In this document: in pieces, positions 35,395 through 45,110 of the stretch
Layout: each line of letters opens with the position of its first letter
How positions within the stretch are numbered: the first letter of the stretch is position 1
Assembly (NCBI GenBank): GCA_044375275.1
Contig: JBILMZ010000002.1
Span: forward strand, 1-57,895
DNA from: SZUA-430 sp044375275
Lineage (GTDB): Bacteria; Pseudomonadota; Alphaproteobacteria; Micropepsales; Micropepsaceae
DNA: 57,895 bases
Direction of reading: 5' to 3'
Position numbers and translations under genes: made by a program
The notes under the pieces: generated by a model
Told to the model about the DNA's origin: nothing
The model's input: only the letters and a program-made list of their open reading frames with translations
Databases searched by the model: none

Positions 35395-36909
35395 TCAGAA
35401 CCGCCCGCCCGTCTTGAACCCGCCGCCCTTGAAACCGCCACCCGTGCGGAAGCCGCCACGGCCAAAGCCACCCGGTATCTTGGGAATCGACGAAGACGGG
35501 AAGCGGAACTTCGGATACGAGCGGCTGCTGCCCCAGGGTCCGCCCCGGCCGCGCTCGCCACCATCATCATCGTCATCATCGTCATCACGATCGTCGTCGT
35601 CATCATCATCCCGGTCACGACGCTTGCGATGCGACTTCTCGAGCAGGTCCCAGAGTTCACGGCTCTGCAGCACACCACCAAGAATGCCGCCGATCACGCT
35701 CGTCAGGACGTCCGGCCCCTTCACCTCAAACTGGCTGTTCGGCCGGTCATAGCGACTGGAGCGCATGCGATCCCGGACAGATTCGAGTTCGCCGCGCTTG
35801 CGTGCCACGTCACGCGCATCCTCGCGGATTCGGGCAACTTCGGTCTCCGCCCGCGCAATGGCGTTCTGCGTCTGCTCGATCTTCTGCACGAGGCGGTCAT
35901 CCTCGGGCGTCGGCGTCAGTCGCGCCTCCTGGTACATCGTCTGCAGGCTTTCATGGGCAATCGCCTGCGTCAGCACACCCAGCGCATCATCATGCGCCTT
36001 GCGGTCACCATCTGACTGCAGCCGCGTCCGCTCATCCTCCAGCGCAGCCATGGCCTGCTGCGCCTTCGTCAACGCATCACTCGCAACCTTCAACTCGCCC
36101 AGCGCCTTGGCCAGCGTGGCTTCCAGCGTCTCGATGCCGGCCTTGAGCAGCGCAGCACGCTCAATGGCCGCCAGCGCCTTGTCCTCGGCATCAACCCGCA
36201 CCAGAAGGGACTGTGCATGCTCGCGCAGCCGCGCCGGTATCTCGTTCAGGAGCTTGTAGTTCGGACGCGCCGTGTCAAAGCCCACGAGCGCAGCAACCTT
36301 TCGGTCGAAGAAGCGGACAAAATTGCCCGCCTTGTACTCCGGCGTACCGAACTTCCTGTTCCAGAGATACATGAACAGCGGATCCGCCTCATACGGCTTG
36401 CGCTTCGCGTTGAGGTCAGCCTCGCTCTGCTTGGCCTTTTCATCGGCCCCCTGCGCGATCTCGATCGCACGCTGCGTGGCATCGTATTGCGCCTGCCACG
36501 CCGGATCGGATTTGGTTTCGGCCGCGACGCGTTCCTGCAGCTGCGTGATGGGCTCGCGCGCCTGTTCGACAGCAGCCGTCTTCTCCCGGTGCACGCCCTC
36601 CACCTGCACCAGCGCGCTCTGCGCACCACCGCAGCGGATCAGGATCTGATCGAGCTTCCCCTTGTGCGCGCGCATGAGTTCCAGCGCACGCCGCTCGGCA
36701 GCGTCAAGCTCACCCACGGCCTGGTTGCGCATCAGCGTGTCCAGACGCACCAGCGCCAGCGCCCGGAAGCTCGCCGCCAGCTCGGCACGCAGGCGCTCGG
36801 CCTCGGCCGCCGCCGAGCTCAGCACCTGCGTCAGCCGGCTTTCATTCGTCCGAACGCCGGAAATGGCATTCTCCAGCGAACTCAGCGCTTCACGTCCGGT
36901 AATGATCAT
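35395..36909 (-). CDS. Coiled-coil protein with acidic run and Gly/Phe-rich tail
   Basis: The 504 residues are mostly long coiled coil (about 1-400). They are followed by an unusual low-complexity tail: an Asp run (DRDDDDDDDRDDDDDDDDGG, from a GTC/ATC-type repeat at about 35563-35610) and then repeated GGGFK/GGGFR units to the end. I recognise no family. Its ATG shares one base with the upstream DUF6384 stop (TAATG), so the two are translationally coupled. Confidence 0.78.
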   Translation of the reverse strand: MIITGREALSSLENAISGVRTNESRLTQVLSSAAAEAERLRAELAASFRALALVRLDTLMRNQAVGELDAAERRALELMRAHKGKLDQILIRCGGAQSALVQVEGVHREKTAAVEQAREPITQLQERVAAETKSDPAWQAQYDATQRAIEIAQGADEKAKQSEADLNAKRKPYEADPLFMYLWNRKFGTPEYKAGNFVRFFDRKVAALVGFDTARPNYKLLNEIPARLREHAQSLLVRVDAEDKALAAIERAALLKAGIETLEATLAKALGELKVASDALTKAQQAMAALEDERTRLQSDGDRKAHDDALGVLTQAIAHESLQTMYQEARLTPTPEDDRLVQKIEQTQNAIARAETEVARIREDARDVARKRGELESVRDRMRSSRYDRPNSQFEVKGPDVLTSVIGGILGGVLQSRELWDLLEKSHRKRRDRDDDDDDDRDDDDDDDDGGERGRGGPWGSSRSYPKFRFPSSSIPKIPGGFGRGGFRTGGGFKGGGFKTGGRF

Positions 36910-37856
36910 TACTCATCCCACGACGTGATGGCGCCGCCCTCTCTCGGAAACACATAGCGGGGATCCAGTTCGCCACGCACTTTCGTGCCCACGGGATTTT
37001 TCTCGATGATGCCGTTGTCGATCTTGTCGTTGCGGATCGCCTGGAAGAAGCTCTCCGGCACGCGAACACCCCAGCGTGTGACCGTCTCGGCCTTGCCTGT
37101 CTCTTCATTGACGACACGCACCGACACGCGGTTGCCGTCAGGCTGAACCGCCTCGACGATCAGATAATAGTTGCGGGCATTCGGATTGTTGACGGGTTCC
37201 CGCCACACGCCGGACGTCTCGTTGGCGCCGCTGAGCACGTTGACGGAATAGGTCGTCACCAGCTGGTCGCGCAACCCTGTGAGGGACGTAAGGCTCGCCC
37301 GCGCGCCCACGACATCACTGCGCGCCAGCGCCGCCTGCCCGTCTCGCTCAAGCCCGTCGATCTGCGAGATGACGGCCGGATCACGCGTCTCCACGCGTGC
37401 AGCGCCCGCCGCCGCCTGAAGCGCGCGCGGAAGCTCTTCCGAGAGTTCGATCCGCGCCTGCTCCACCGCCCGCTGGCGTGGCAACTCGAAGCCAAAGTAA
37501 TTGATCCCCCAAAGCGCCGTCGCAACAACGAGCGCACTGCCAACCCAGCGCCCATAGACGCCGCGCCTGATCCAGAACATGGCAAGGCTGCGTCCAAGCC
37601 CGGGTGCCGGTGGCGTATAGGCAAACCGGCTCTCGCGCAGCGCCTTGATGCCCTGGTCTATCGCGGCGTCAGAGACCTCAAGCCCCTGTCCGCGATAGAT
37701 CTCGCGCAGCCGCCCGCGCAGGGCCGCATCGCGGTCTCCCTGCGCCAGTTCTCGCTCGACAACGAGTTCGCTGTGGCGGATCGTATCCACCACGTCCATC
37801 GCCATCATGAGTTCATCAAGCGTTTGGGGCTTTTGCACCCCAGCGGCGCCACTCAT
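36909..37856 (-). CDS. DUF6384-family membrane protein
   Basis: This 315-residue protein has a cytoplasmic N-terminal helical part (TLDELMMAMDVVDTIR...), one membrane helix (about residues 103-122, WVGSALVVATALWGINYFGF) and a C-terminal beta-rich domain (NYYLIVEAVQPDG...VRGELDPRYVFPREG) that I associate with DUF6384. The function is unknown. Its start overlaps the upstream stop (TGATG), and its stop overlaps the next start. Confidence 0.78.
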   Translation of the reverse strand: MSGAAGVQKPQTLDELMMAMDVVDTIRHSELVVERELAQGDRDAALRGRLREIYRGQGLEVSDAAIDQGIKALRESRFAYTPPAPGLGRSLAMFWIRRGVYGRWVGSALVVATALWGINYFGFELPRQRAVEQARIELSEELPRALQAAAGAARVETRDPAVISQIDGLERDGQAALARSDVVGARASLTSLTGLRDQLVTTYSVNVLSGANETSGVWREPVNNPNARNYYLIVEAVQPDGNRVSVRVVNEETGKAETVTRWGVRVPESFFQAIRNDKIDNGIIEKNPVGTKVRGELDPRYVFPREGGAITSWDE

Positions 37857-39028
37857 CAGAGATTAAAGGCCTTGCCCTGTGCAACAAGCTGCGCGAGGCG
37901 CTTCTTGCCATCCTCGACCGCGTCACGGATCTCGGCGGAGTTCTGCGTGGAAAGCTTGCGCATCTCTTCGATGATGACCTGGGATCTCTCCTGGAAGTTC
38001 ACCACCGAGTCGACGAGTTTCTTGACCGCATCCGCACGGATCGTGGGCCCATAGCCTGCGCGCACGGCCGCTTCCTGCACCTTGTCACCGATTTCAGCGA
38101 GCACCTCGATCGACTTCGAGACGCCTTCCTTCATCGCATTGACGGTCTCGGTCGATTCATGCAGGCCGAACATGCCCGTGAACGACGCCTTCAGCGCCGT
38201 CAGCACGGTGTCATTTGTCGAGAAGAAGCTCACGGCCTGCGCATAGATGCGCTCCTTCGCGTTCGTCGTCTGCATCAGGCGCGCCATGATGACTTCGGAT
38301 GTGTTGTACCCGATCGTCAGGTTGTCCGAGAGATCCTTCGCGATCTGGTAGCGCTTGTCCTCATCCTGCGTCTGGCGCAGCACTTCGTCACGGATGAGTT
38401 CCAGCTTGGCGCGTTCCGCAGGCTCCGTGCCGGCGAAATTCCCAACCGCCGAAGAAGCCTCGTTCAGCTTCTTCTTGGCTTCCTCAAGCTTCCACTCCGC
38501 CTTCTTCAGAACCTCCAGCGCCATGACTTCGGACTGCTTGAGCGCGCCGCGGAAATCGCGGTAGGCCTCAAGGATCGCCGCCTCGCGCTCGATCTGGTTC
38601 TTGGTTTCCTTCGTGACGGCAATGTAGATGCCGCGGATCTTGTCGAAGCGGTCGGCAACATCGCCGCGCGTGAGCTTCATCCAGGAGTTCGTCGCGCGCT
38701 CCCACACGCTGACCTTGCCATCCGAGATCTGGTCGACCATCGCCTTGGCGTCGTCGCGGATCGAATTGAAGCCTTCCGTGATCTGGCGATAGCGGTCGCC
38801 GACAGACATGGCTGACACATGCTCGCGCACGATCTCGTTGAAGCTGGACGCCTGGTTCAGCGTCCGGGCAATGACCGTGATCCGCTCATTGTCGAGATCC
38901 GAGATCTTCTGCAGCAACGCATTGATGGGGGCGTCCTCGCCCTTGGCGGGCACGATGCCCATGTCCCGCAGCGTGGTCAGCGCCCGGTCAAGATACTGCA
39001 TCGGCGTACGGATAATGACATTGGACAT
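37856..39028 (-). CDS. Coiled-coil protein, distantly TelA-like, first gene of DUF6384 operon
   Basis: This 390-residue soluble helical protein begins MSNVIIRTPMQYLDRALTTL (GGGAGG upstream). A region of about 60 residues near 260-320 (YAQAVSFFSTNDTVLTALKA...) reminds me of toxic-anion-resistance TelA proteins, but I cannot confirm homology. It is translationally coupled to the DUF6384 gene, which suggests the three products form one complex, perhaps at the inner membrane. Confidence 0.72.
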   Translation of the reverse strand: MSNVIIRTPMQYLDRALTTLRDMGIVPAKGEDAPINALLQKISDLDNERITVIARTLNQASSFNEIVREHVSAMSVGDRYRQITEGFNSIRDDAKAMVDQISDGKVSVWERATNSWMKLTRGDVADRFDKIRGIYIAVTKETKNQIEREAAILEAYRDFRGALKQSEVMALEVLKKAEWKLEEAKKKLNEASSAVGNFAGTEPAERAKLELIRDEVLRQTQDEDKRYQIAKDLSDNLTIGYNTSEVIMARLMQTTNAKERIYAQAVSFFSTNDTVLTALKASFTGMFGLHESTETVNAMKEGVSKSIEVLAEIGDKVQEAAVRAGYGPTIRADAVKKLVDSVVNFQERSQVIIEEMRKLSTQNSAEIRDAVEDGKKRLAQLVAQGKAFNL

Positions 39029-39122
39029 CTGGTTCAGCCTCCCACAAAGCGCGGGGCAACATGTGGGTGATCCGCAACGGAACTGCAAGGCCACAGCCGC
39101 AATTTTTCGCGGATTTCAGGCC

Positions 39123-39698
39123 TTAGCCGCAGGAGATCGTCTCGGCGTAGCTCTTTTGTGCCATCGCCTGTGGATCGGTAACGGCCCGGACGAAGTTGGC
39201 AGAGTACATGGCCGTGTCACATTCCACGGTCGCGTAGAAGCTGTCGATCACGATCGTGACGTCGCCGGAAATCGAACGGATCTTCTCCGCCCTGACCTGC
39301 GCGGCCAGATCCGGTGCCACTACCGCCTTCAGGAACGCATCGGCATTGCGGAAATAAAAGCCCGCAACGGCTCCACGCTCCTTCAAGTAGGGCAGAAGCC
39401 AGCGCGACTGGTCATCCGGCATGAAATAGAGATCAGGCTTTGGATAGGCGATCCCGACTTCGTCAGCCGGATTGTTGCGGCCATACACATACTTGCCCGT
39501 CAGCTGGACCTGCCCCGAAAAATAGACACCATCGATCGACTTCTTCTCGATCTTGAGGGGACTTTCCTTCGGAATGGCATAGACCACGCCCTGATGGGCA
39601 TTCTTTACAAGCCGCTCCGTCGACCGCGCCTCGGCAGCATGAGCCACCGGCATCGTCATCAGGCCCGCAACAAACAGCAGAAATCCGGCAAACCGCAT
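39123..39698 (-). CDS. Exported protein of unknown function
   Basis: This 191-residue protein has a signal peptide (MRFAGFLLFVAGLMTMPVAHA). No recognised domain is present; the mature part has two Cys (VECDTAM and the terminal SCG), possibly a disulphide. ATG 39698 is favoured over GTG 39701 (GAGGA upstream). It lies 94 bp upstream of the three-gene coiled-coil operon and could share its transcript. Confidence 0.72.
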   Translation of the reverse strand: MRFAGFLLFVAGLMTMPVAHAAEARSTERLVKNAHQGVVYAIPKESPLKIEKKSIDGVYFSGQVQLTGKYVYGRNNPADEVGIAYPKPDLYFMPDDQSRWLLPYLKERGAVAGFYFRNADAFLKAVVAPDLAAQVRAEKIRSISGDVTIVIDSFYATVECDTAMYSANFVRAVTDPQAMAQKSYAETISCG

Positions 39699-39772
39699 CA
39701 CGTCAATCCTCAGGGATAGCCCATGGTGCCTGCCAGAAGGGGCAGAATTAGGGCGCCAAGATGAACGGGATG

Positions 39773-41179
39773 TCAGATGTGGATCGCGTGCCCCAGCGCC
39801 TTCAGCGCGCTTTCGTGGAAGGCTTCGCTCAGCGTCGGGTGTACGTGGATCGTACCCGCGATGTCTTCAAGCAGCGCACCCATCTCGAGCGCCGTCGCAA
39901 ACTGCGATGACAGCTCCGAAACATGCTTGCCAACGGCCTGGATGCCCAGCACGCGGTGATCGCTTTTGCGCGCGACGACACGCACGAAGCCACCATTGTC
40001 GCCACCATCCATCGACAGCGCCCGCCCGTTCGCCGAGAACGGGAACTGGCCAACGACGACCTCGATCCCCTGCTTCGCCGCATCGGCGGGCGACAAGCCC
40101 GCGCTGACGATCTCGGGCTCCGTGAAGCACACGGCAGCAATCGCCACCGGATTGAAGCGGCGTTTGTGGCCCGCAATGATCTCGGCCACCATCTCGCCCT
40201 GCGCGGACGCCTTGTGCGCCAGCATGGGCTCGCCAACCAGGTCGCCGATCGCCCAGACATTGTGCATCGACGTGCGGCACTGGTCGTCGACCTTCACGAA
40301 GCGGCCATCCATGTCGACCGCCATGTTCTCAATCCCCCAGCCTTGCGTGTTGGGCTTGCGGCCGACCGTCACCAGGATCTTGTCCGCCGGAATGGAAAGC
40401 GGCTTGCCATCGGCCGTCTCGACCAGAAGCGCCGTGCCCTGCTTGCCCGTCTCCGCCCCCTTGGCCTTCGCGCCGAGATGAAGCGTGACGCCATTGCGGT
40501 CCAGCCAGCGCTTCACCGGCGCAACCAGTTCCGCATCATAGAGCGGCAGGATCTGGTTCTCGGCCTCGACGATCGTCACCTTCGTGCCCAGCTTCGCAAA
40601 CGCGATGCCAAGCTCCAGCCCGATATAGCCCGCGCCTACAACTGCCAGCGCCTTGGGCAGCGCATCAAGCGACAGCGCCTCGGTCGAACTGATCACCGGA
40701 CCACCAAACTTCATGAACGGCAACTCGCTCGGCACCGACCCATTGGCGAGGATCACGTGCTCGGCGTGGATCGTTGTGTCCCCCACCGTGCAGGTCTTGC
40801 CATCGGAGAACACGGCAAAGCCGTTGACCACGCGCACCTTGGCTCGCTTCAGCAGACCCGTCACGCCAGTGTTCAGCTTGTGGACGATGGTCTCCTTCCA
40901 CTTCACCGTTTCCCCGAAATCGAGAGACGGAGGCGCCGACAGCTTCACGCCATGAACAGGCTTCTCCGCCGCATGACGCATGCTCTCGAATTCGCCAGCC
41001 ACGTGGATGATCGCCTTCGAGGGAATGCACCCACGGATGAGGCACGTGCCGCCCAGCTTGTCAGCCTCGACAATCGTCGTATCCAGCCCCAGCTGACCGG
41101 CACGGATCGCCGCCACATAACCGCCAGGACCACCGCCGACGACGAGCACTTTTGTTCTGATCACTTCCGCCACAGCCAA
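39773..41179 (-). CDS. lpd: Dihydrolipoamide dehydrogenase (E3) of the branched-chain oxoacid complex
   Basis: This 468-residue flavoprotein has an FAD fold VVGGGPGGYVAA, a redox disulphide C46-C51 in GGTCLIRGCIPSKA, a second Rossmann motif VGAGYIGLELG and the C-terminal His-Glu motif VHPTLSEAFHE. The residues between the two cysteines (LIRG rather than LNVG) resemble E3 proteins dedicated to branched-chain complexes. It re-oxidises the lipoyl groups on E2 with NAD+. It is separated from the E2 gene by a family C repeat. Confidence 0.93.
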   Translation of the reverse strand: MAVAEVIRTKVLVVGGGPGGYVAAIRAGQLGLDTTIVEADKLGGTCLIRGCIPSKAIIHVAGEFESMRHAAEKPVHGVKLSAPPSLDFGETVKWKETIVHKLNTGVTGLLKRAKVRVVNGFAVFSDGKTCTVGDTTIHAEHVILANGSVPSELPFMKFGGPVISSTEALSLDALPKALAVVGAGYIGLELGIAFAKLGTKVTIVEAENQILPLYDAELVAPVKRWLDRNGVTLHLGAKAKGAETGKQGTALLVETADGKPLSIPADKILVTVGRKPNTQGWGIENMAVDMDGRFVKVDDQCRTSMHNVWAIGDLVGEPMLAHKASAQGEMVAEIIAGHKRRFNPVAIAAVCFTEPEIVSAGLSPADAAKQGIEVVVGQFPFSANGRALSMDGGDNGGFVRVVARKSDHRVLGIQAVGKHVSELSSQFATALEMGALLEDIAGTIHVHPTLSEAFHESALKALGHAIHI

Positions 41180-41195
41180 TCCCTTCCAAATCCTT

Positions 41196-41329
41196 TGTTA
41201 TCCCGGAGCTTGGCCGAGCTCAATCGCGAGAGCGATTGAAGCGCGAGGCCTGCATCCGGGACCCAGAGCCACCGGCAGTCCACTGTCATCCCTGGGTCCC
41301 GGCACGCGCTTCGCTTGCCCGGGATGACA
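41196..41329. repeat. Palindromic repeat, family C, copy 1 (between E2 and lpd)
   Basis: The ends TGTTATCCCGG and CCGGGATGACA are near-perfect inverted repeats. Inside are CAATCGCGAGAGCGATTG (hairpin) and the pair GGGACCCAGA / TCCCTGGGTCCC, so the whole 134 bp can fold into a branched cruciform. A short T-run follows on the plus strand. The closely similar copy is at 49115-49249. Confidence 0.8.
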
Positions 41330-41334
41330 GATTT

Positions 41335-42615
41335 TTATGCCATGAACATCAACGCCGGATGCTCCAGCAGCGCCTTCACGCGCTGGATGAACTGCGCCGC
41401 GTCGTACCCATCGACAACCCGGTGATCAAACGACGACGACAGGTTCATCATCTTGCGCACGACAATCGCGCCATCACGCACGACCGGACGATCAATGATC
41501 GCATTGGGTCCAATGATCCCGACTTCCGGGTGATTGATCACCGGCGTCGTCACCACGCCGCCGATGGGACCGAGGCTCGTGATGGTGATCGTCGAACCCG
41601 AGAGCTCATCCCGCGTCGCCTTGTTGTCACGCGCCGCGCTCGACACGCGGGTCACTTCCGCCGCCGCCTGCCAGAGATCCATCGCCTCCGCATGCTTGAC
41701 GACCGGCACGATCAGCCCGTTCGCCGTCTGCGTCGCGATGCCGATATGGACCGGACGAAAACGGTGCACGACACCAGCCTCATCATCATAGCGCGCGTTG
41801 ATCTGCGGAAAATCAGGCAGCACTTTCACAAGCGCGCGCATCATGAACGGCAGCAGCGTCAGCTTAGGCTGGTCCTTCTGCTTCGTCGCATTCATGTGGG
41901 CCCGCAGCGCCTCGAGCTCCGTCATGTCGATTTCCTCGACATAGGCGAAATGCGGAATGCGCCGCTTGGCGTCCTGCATCTTCTCGGCGATCTTGCGGCG
42001 AAGGCCAATGACCTTGATCTCGTCGACACCTTCGCGGCGAACCAATCCACTACCCGACGAACGCGCGGACGAACCACCGCGCGCGACAAAGCTGTCCAGG
42101 TCCGCATGCAAGATCCGGCCGCCCGGCCCCGAGCCTTCGACAAACTGCAGCTTGATGCCAAGCTCGTCCGCACGCTGTCGAACTGCCGGCGACGCCAGCG
42201 GCTTGTCGCCGAACACGCGCGGGGCCACAGGAACTGCAGCCTCGACCTTCACCGGCTCCGGCGCAGGCTTGGGAGGCGGCGGAGGCGCAGCCTTTCGCTC
42301 TTCAGCCTTCGGGGCCGGCGCTTCCGCAGGCTTTGCAGCCCCATTGCGCTTGACGCTAGCTTCGTTCCCTGCCCCTTCAACCTCGAACTCGACCAGCGGA
42401 GCGCCAACGGGCGCCATGGCACCCGCCTCACCATGGAGGGCAATGATCTTGCCACTCACCGGCGACGTCATTTCGACCGTCGCCTTGTCCGTCATGACAT
42501 CGACGATATGCTGGTCTTCCTTGATCACGTCGCCGATCTTGACGTGCCACGCCACGATCTCGGCCTCAGCCGTGCCTTCGCCAACGTCGGGAAGCTTGAA
42601 GATGTACTTTCCCAT
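41335..42615 (-). CDS. bkdB: Branched-chain 2-oxoacid dehydrogenase E2 (dihydrolipoyl acyltransferase)
   Basis: This 426-residue core subunit has one lipoyl domain with the lipoylated Lys44 in DVMTDKATVEM, an Ala/Pro/Lys-rich linker (about residues 80-130), a peripheral-subunit-binding domain (SPAVRQRADELGI...GPGGRILHADL, about 138-172) and the catalytic acyltransferase domain ending with FDHRVVDGYDAAQF. The start MGKYIFKLPDVGEG was chosen over the longer frame. It lies 5 bp after the E1-beta stop. Confidence 0.94.
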   Translation of the reverse strand: MGKYIFKLPDVGEGTAEAEIVAWHVKIGDVIKEDQHIVDVMTDKATVEMTSPVSGKIIALHGEAGAMAPVGAPLVEFEVEGAGNEASVKRNGAAKPAEAPAPKAEERKAAPPPPPKPAPEPVKVEAAVPVAPRVFGDKPLASPAVRQRADELGIKLQFVEGSGPGGRILHADLDSFVARGGSSARSSGSGLVRREGVDEIKVIGLRRKIAEKMQDAKRRIPHFAYVEEIDMTELEALRAHMNATKQKDQPKLTLLPFMMRALVKVLPDFPQINARYDDEAGVVHRFRPVHIGIATQTANGLIVPVVKHAEAMDLWQAAAEVTRVSSAARDNKATRDELSGSTITITSLGPIGGVVTTPVINHPEVGIIGPNAIIDRPVVRDGAIVVRKMMNLSSSFDHRVVDGYDAAQFIQRVKALLEHPALMFMA

Positions 42616-42620
42616 GGCTC

Positions 42621-43634
42621 TCAACCCTCCATCACGCGACGCAAGGCATCGCCGATTCGCTGCGGTCCCGGAAAATACTGCCATTCAAAGGCATGCGGAT
42701 AGGGCGTGTCCCAGCCCGTCACGCGCAGCACCGGCGCTTCCAGGTGATAGAAGCAGTTCTCCTGCACCAGCGCGGACAGCTCCGCTCCAAAGCCGCTGGT
42801 CTTCGTCGCTTCATGCACGATCACGCAGCGCCCGGTCTTCTCCACCGACTGGATGATCGTCTCCATGTCCACCGGCCAGATCGTTCGCAGGTCGATCACT
42901 TCGGCGTCGATGCCCGTATCGGCCGCGGCCGCCAGCGACACATGCACCATGGTGCCATAGGCCAGAACCGTCACCGCCTCGCCCGCCCGCGCAATGCCCG
43001 CCTTGCCCAGCGGCACGGTGTAATAACCTTCAGGCACGTCACTCGCCGGATGCTTGTTCCAGGCCGAGACAGGCTTGTCGTGATGACCATCGAAGGGACC
43101 ATTGTAGATCCGCTTCGGCTCGAAGAACATGACCGGGTCATCATCCTCGATCGAGGCAATCAGCAGGCCCTTCGCATCGTAAGGATTGGACGGAATGACC
43201 GTCTTCAGCCCGCACACATGCGTGAACAGCGCCTCGGGGCTCTGGCTATGCGTCTGTCCGCCAAAGATGCCGCCACCATAGGGTGAGCGCAGCGTGATGG
43301 GCGACGTAAAGTCAGCGGCCGAGCGATAGCGCAGGCGCGCCGCCTCCGACACGATCTGGTCATAGGCCGGATAGATGTAGTCCGCGAACTGGATTTCGAC
43401 GACGGGCCGAAGGCCATAGGCCCCCATCCCAATGGCCGTCGCGACAATGCCGCTCTCCCCGATCGGCGTGTCGAAGCAGCGCTGGATGCCGTGCTTCTTC
43501 TGCAGGCCGTCCGTCGCGCGGAACACGCCGCCGAAATAACCTACGTCTTCGCCAAACACGAGTACGTCGGGATTGCGTGTGAGCATCACGTCCATCGCCG
43601 AGTTGATTGCCTGTATCATGTTCATCGTGGGCAT
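42621..43634 (-). CDS. bkdA2: Branched-chain 2-oxoacid dehydrogenase E1, beta subunit
   Basis: This 337-residue transketolase-like subunit has FGEDVGYFGGVFRATDGL, TPIGESGIVATAIGMGAYG and RSPYGGGIFGGQTHSQSPE. The last two are characteristic of the branched-chain (rather than pyruvate) enzyme. With E1-alpha it decarboxylates the 2-oxoacids of Val, Leu and Ile with ThDP. The gap from E1-alpha is 3 bp. Confidence 0.93.
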   Translation of the reverse strand: MPTMNMIQAINSAMDVMLTRNPDVLVFGEDVGYFGGVFRATDGLQKKHGIQRCFDTPIGESGIVATAIGMGAYGLRPVVEIQFADYIYPAYDQIVSEAARLRYRSAADFTSPITLRSPYGGGIFGGQTHSQSPEALFTHVCGLKTVIPSNPYDAKGLLIASIEDDDPVMFFEPKRIYNGPFDGHHDKPVSAWNKHPASDVPEGYYTVPLGKAGIARAGEAVTVLAYGTMVHVSLAAAADTGIDAEVIDLRTIWPVDMETIIQSVEKTGRCVIVHEATKTSGFGAELSALVQENCFYHLEAPVLRVTGWDTPYPHAFEWQYFPGPQRIGDALRRVMEG

Positions 43635-43637
43635 GGC

Positions 43638-44891
43638 TCAGACTCCCATTTCCTGGCGCTGCTTTCGCAGGTGCCACGGCATTTCCTTGTAGACGTCCTC
43701 GAACATGGTCTTCACGCTCGGGATCTTGCCGCTGCCCAGCACGCCGTTCTCCTCGGCTTCCTTCTGCGCCTTGCGGACTTCGTCCTCGCACGCCTTCTCG
43801 AGGTCGGCATGCTCCGCCGCGGACCACTTGCCCAACGCAATGAGATGCTGCTTCAACCGCTCGACCGGATCCCCCAGCGGCCAGGCCTGCGCCTCGCCTG
43901 CAGGGCGATAGCGGTTCGGGTCATCGCTCGTCGAATGCCCTTCGACACGATAGGTGAAGTGCTCGATCAGCGTCGGCCCCAGGTTCGAGCGCGCGCGATC
44001 CGCGGCCCACTTCGTCACCGCATAGACCGCAAGGAAATCGTTGCCGTCCACGCGAAGCCCCGGCATGCCATACCCGATGCCGCGCGCCGCAAATGTGGAT
44101 TCCTCGCCGCCGGCAATGCCCTGGTAGGACGAGATGGCCCACTGGTTGTTCACGACATTCAGCACGACCGGCGCCTGATAGACCGCCGCGAATGTCAGCC
44201 CGTGGTGGAAGTCGCCTTCCGCCGTGGACCCTTCACCGATCCAGGTGGCGGCAATGCGGTCATCATTCTTGTAGGCTGACGCCATCGCCCAACCCACCGC
44301 CTGGCTGAACTGTGTCCCCAGGTTTCCGGAGATGGAGAAGAAGCCATATTGCTTGGCCGAATACATGATCGGCAGCTGGCGCCCCTTGATCGGATCCTTC
44401 TCGTTCGAGAAGATCTGGTTCATCATGTCGACCAGCGGATAGCCGCGCGACACGAGCAGGCCCTGCTGCCGATAGGACGGAAAGCACATGTCGTCGGTAT
44501 CAAGTGCCGCCGCCTGCGCCACCGCCACCGCTTCTTCCCCGGTACATTTCATGTAGAAGGACGTCTTCCCCTGCCGCTGCGCCAGGTACATGCGCCCGTC
44601 AAAGATGCGCGTCGTCACCATGTGGCGCAGGCCACGCTTCATCGTGTCGACATCCAGCCGCGGGTCCCAGGGACCGACAGCCTTGTGGTCGCTGTCCAGC
44701 ACCCGGATCAGCGTATACGCCAGGTCAGACACATCCTTGGCCGTCGCATTGATGTCCGGCCGGCGCACCTCGCCAGCCTTGGGCACCTTGATGTTGCTGA
44801 AGTCGGGATGATCCCCCGGACGGTACTTTGGTTCGGGAATGCGAAGGGAAAGTGCAACGCGGTTCGGGCGTTCCGGTACCGTCTTGGCCAT
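43638..44891 (-). CDS. bkdA1: Branched-chain 2-oxoacid dehydrogenase E1, alpha subunit
   Basis: This 417-residue ThDP-binding subunit has the motif GEGSTAEGDFHHG...VVNNQWAIS, the usual GDG-N motif with a conservative Glu. SFYMKCTGEEA and STSDDPNRYRP are the lobes around the phosphorylation-loop region of the family. The ATG at 44891 (MAKTVPERPN) gives the usual N-terminal length; the 44984 start is an upstream extension. It is the first gene of the four-gene operon. Confidence 0.93.
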   Translation of the reverse strand: MAKTVPERPNRVALSLRIPEPKYRPGDHPDFSNIKVPKAGEVRRPDINATAKDVSDLAYTLIRVLDSDHKAVGPWDPRLDVDTMKRGLRHMVTTRIFDGRMYLAQRQGKTSFYMKCTGEEAVAVAQAAALDTDDMCFPSYRQQGLLVSRGYPLVDMMNQIFSNEKDPIKGRQLPIMYSAKQYGFFSISGNLGTQFSQAVGWAMASAYKNDDRIAATWIGEGSTAEGDFHHGLTFAAVYQAPVVLNVVNNQWAISSYQGIAGGEESTFAARGIGYGMPGLRVDGNDFLAVYAVTKWAADRARSNLGPTLIEHFTYRVEGHSTSDDPNRYRPAGEAQAWPLGDPVERLKQHLIALGKWSAAEHADLEKACEDEVRKAQKEAEENGVLGSGKIPSVKTMFEDVYKEMPWHLRKQRQEMGV

Positions 44892-45110
44892 GGGTGATCT
44901 CGACTGAAAATTTGGCGGAATTTGGCGCGAGGAGATAGGCGCGCAAATCCCAAGCGTCAACGCCATTTCTTGGGCAAAGGTCAACGAAAGTCAGGCACTC
45001 AGAAGATTACGGTTGCCGCACATCCACCCGACCATTTCGTTCAATTCCCCATACCCCGCAGCAACTTTCCGCCACCCAATCTTGTGCACCGCACAACGCA
45101 TCTCAATTAT

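Noticed and set aside
35563..35610. Trinucleotide repeat as a phase-variable tract
   Set aside because: The repeats are imperfect Asp codons in one frame; length change by three would not switch the gene off.
39923..42702. Two long plus-strand frames opposite the bkd genes
   Set aside because: They mirror the codon pattern of lpd and E2, which are secure.
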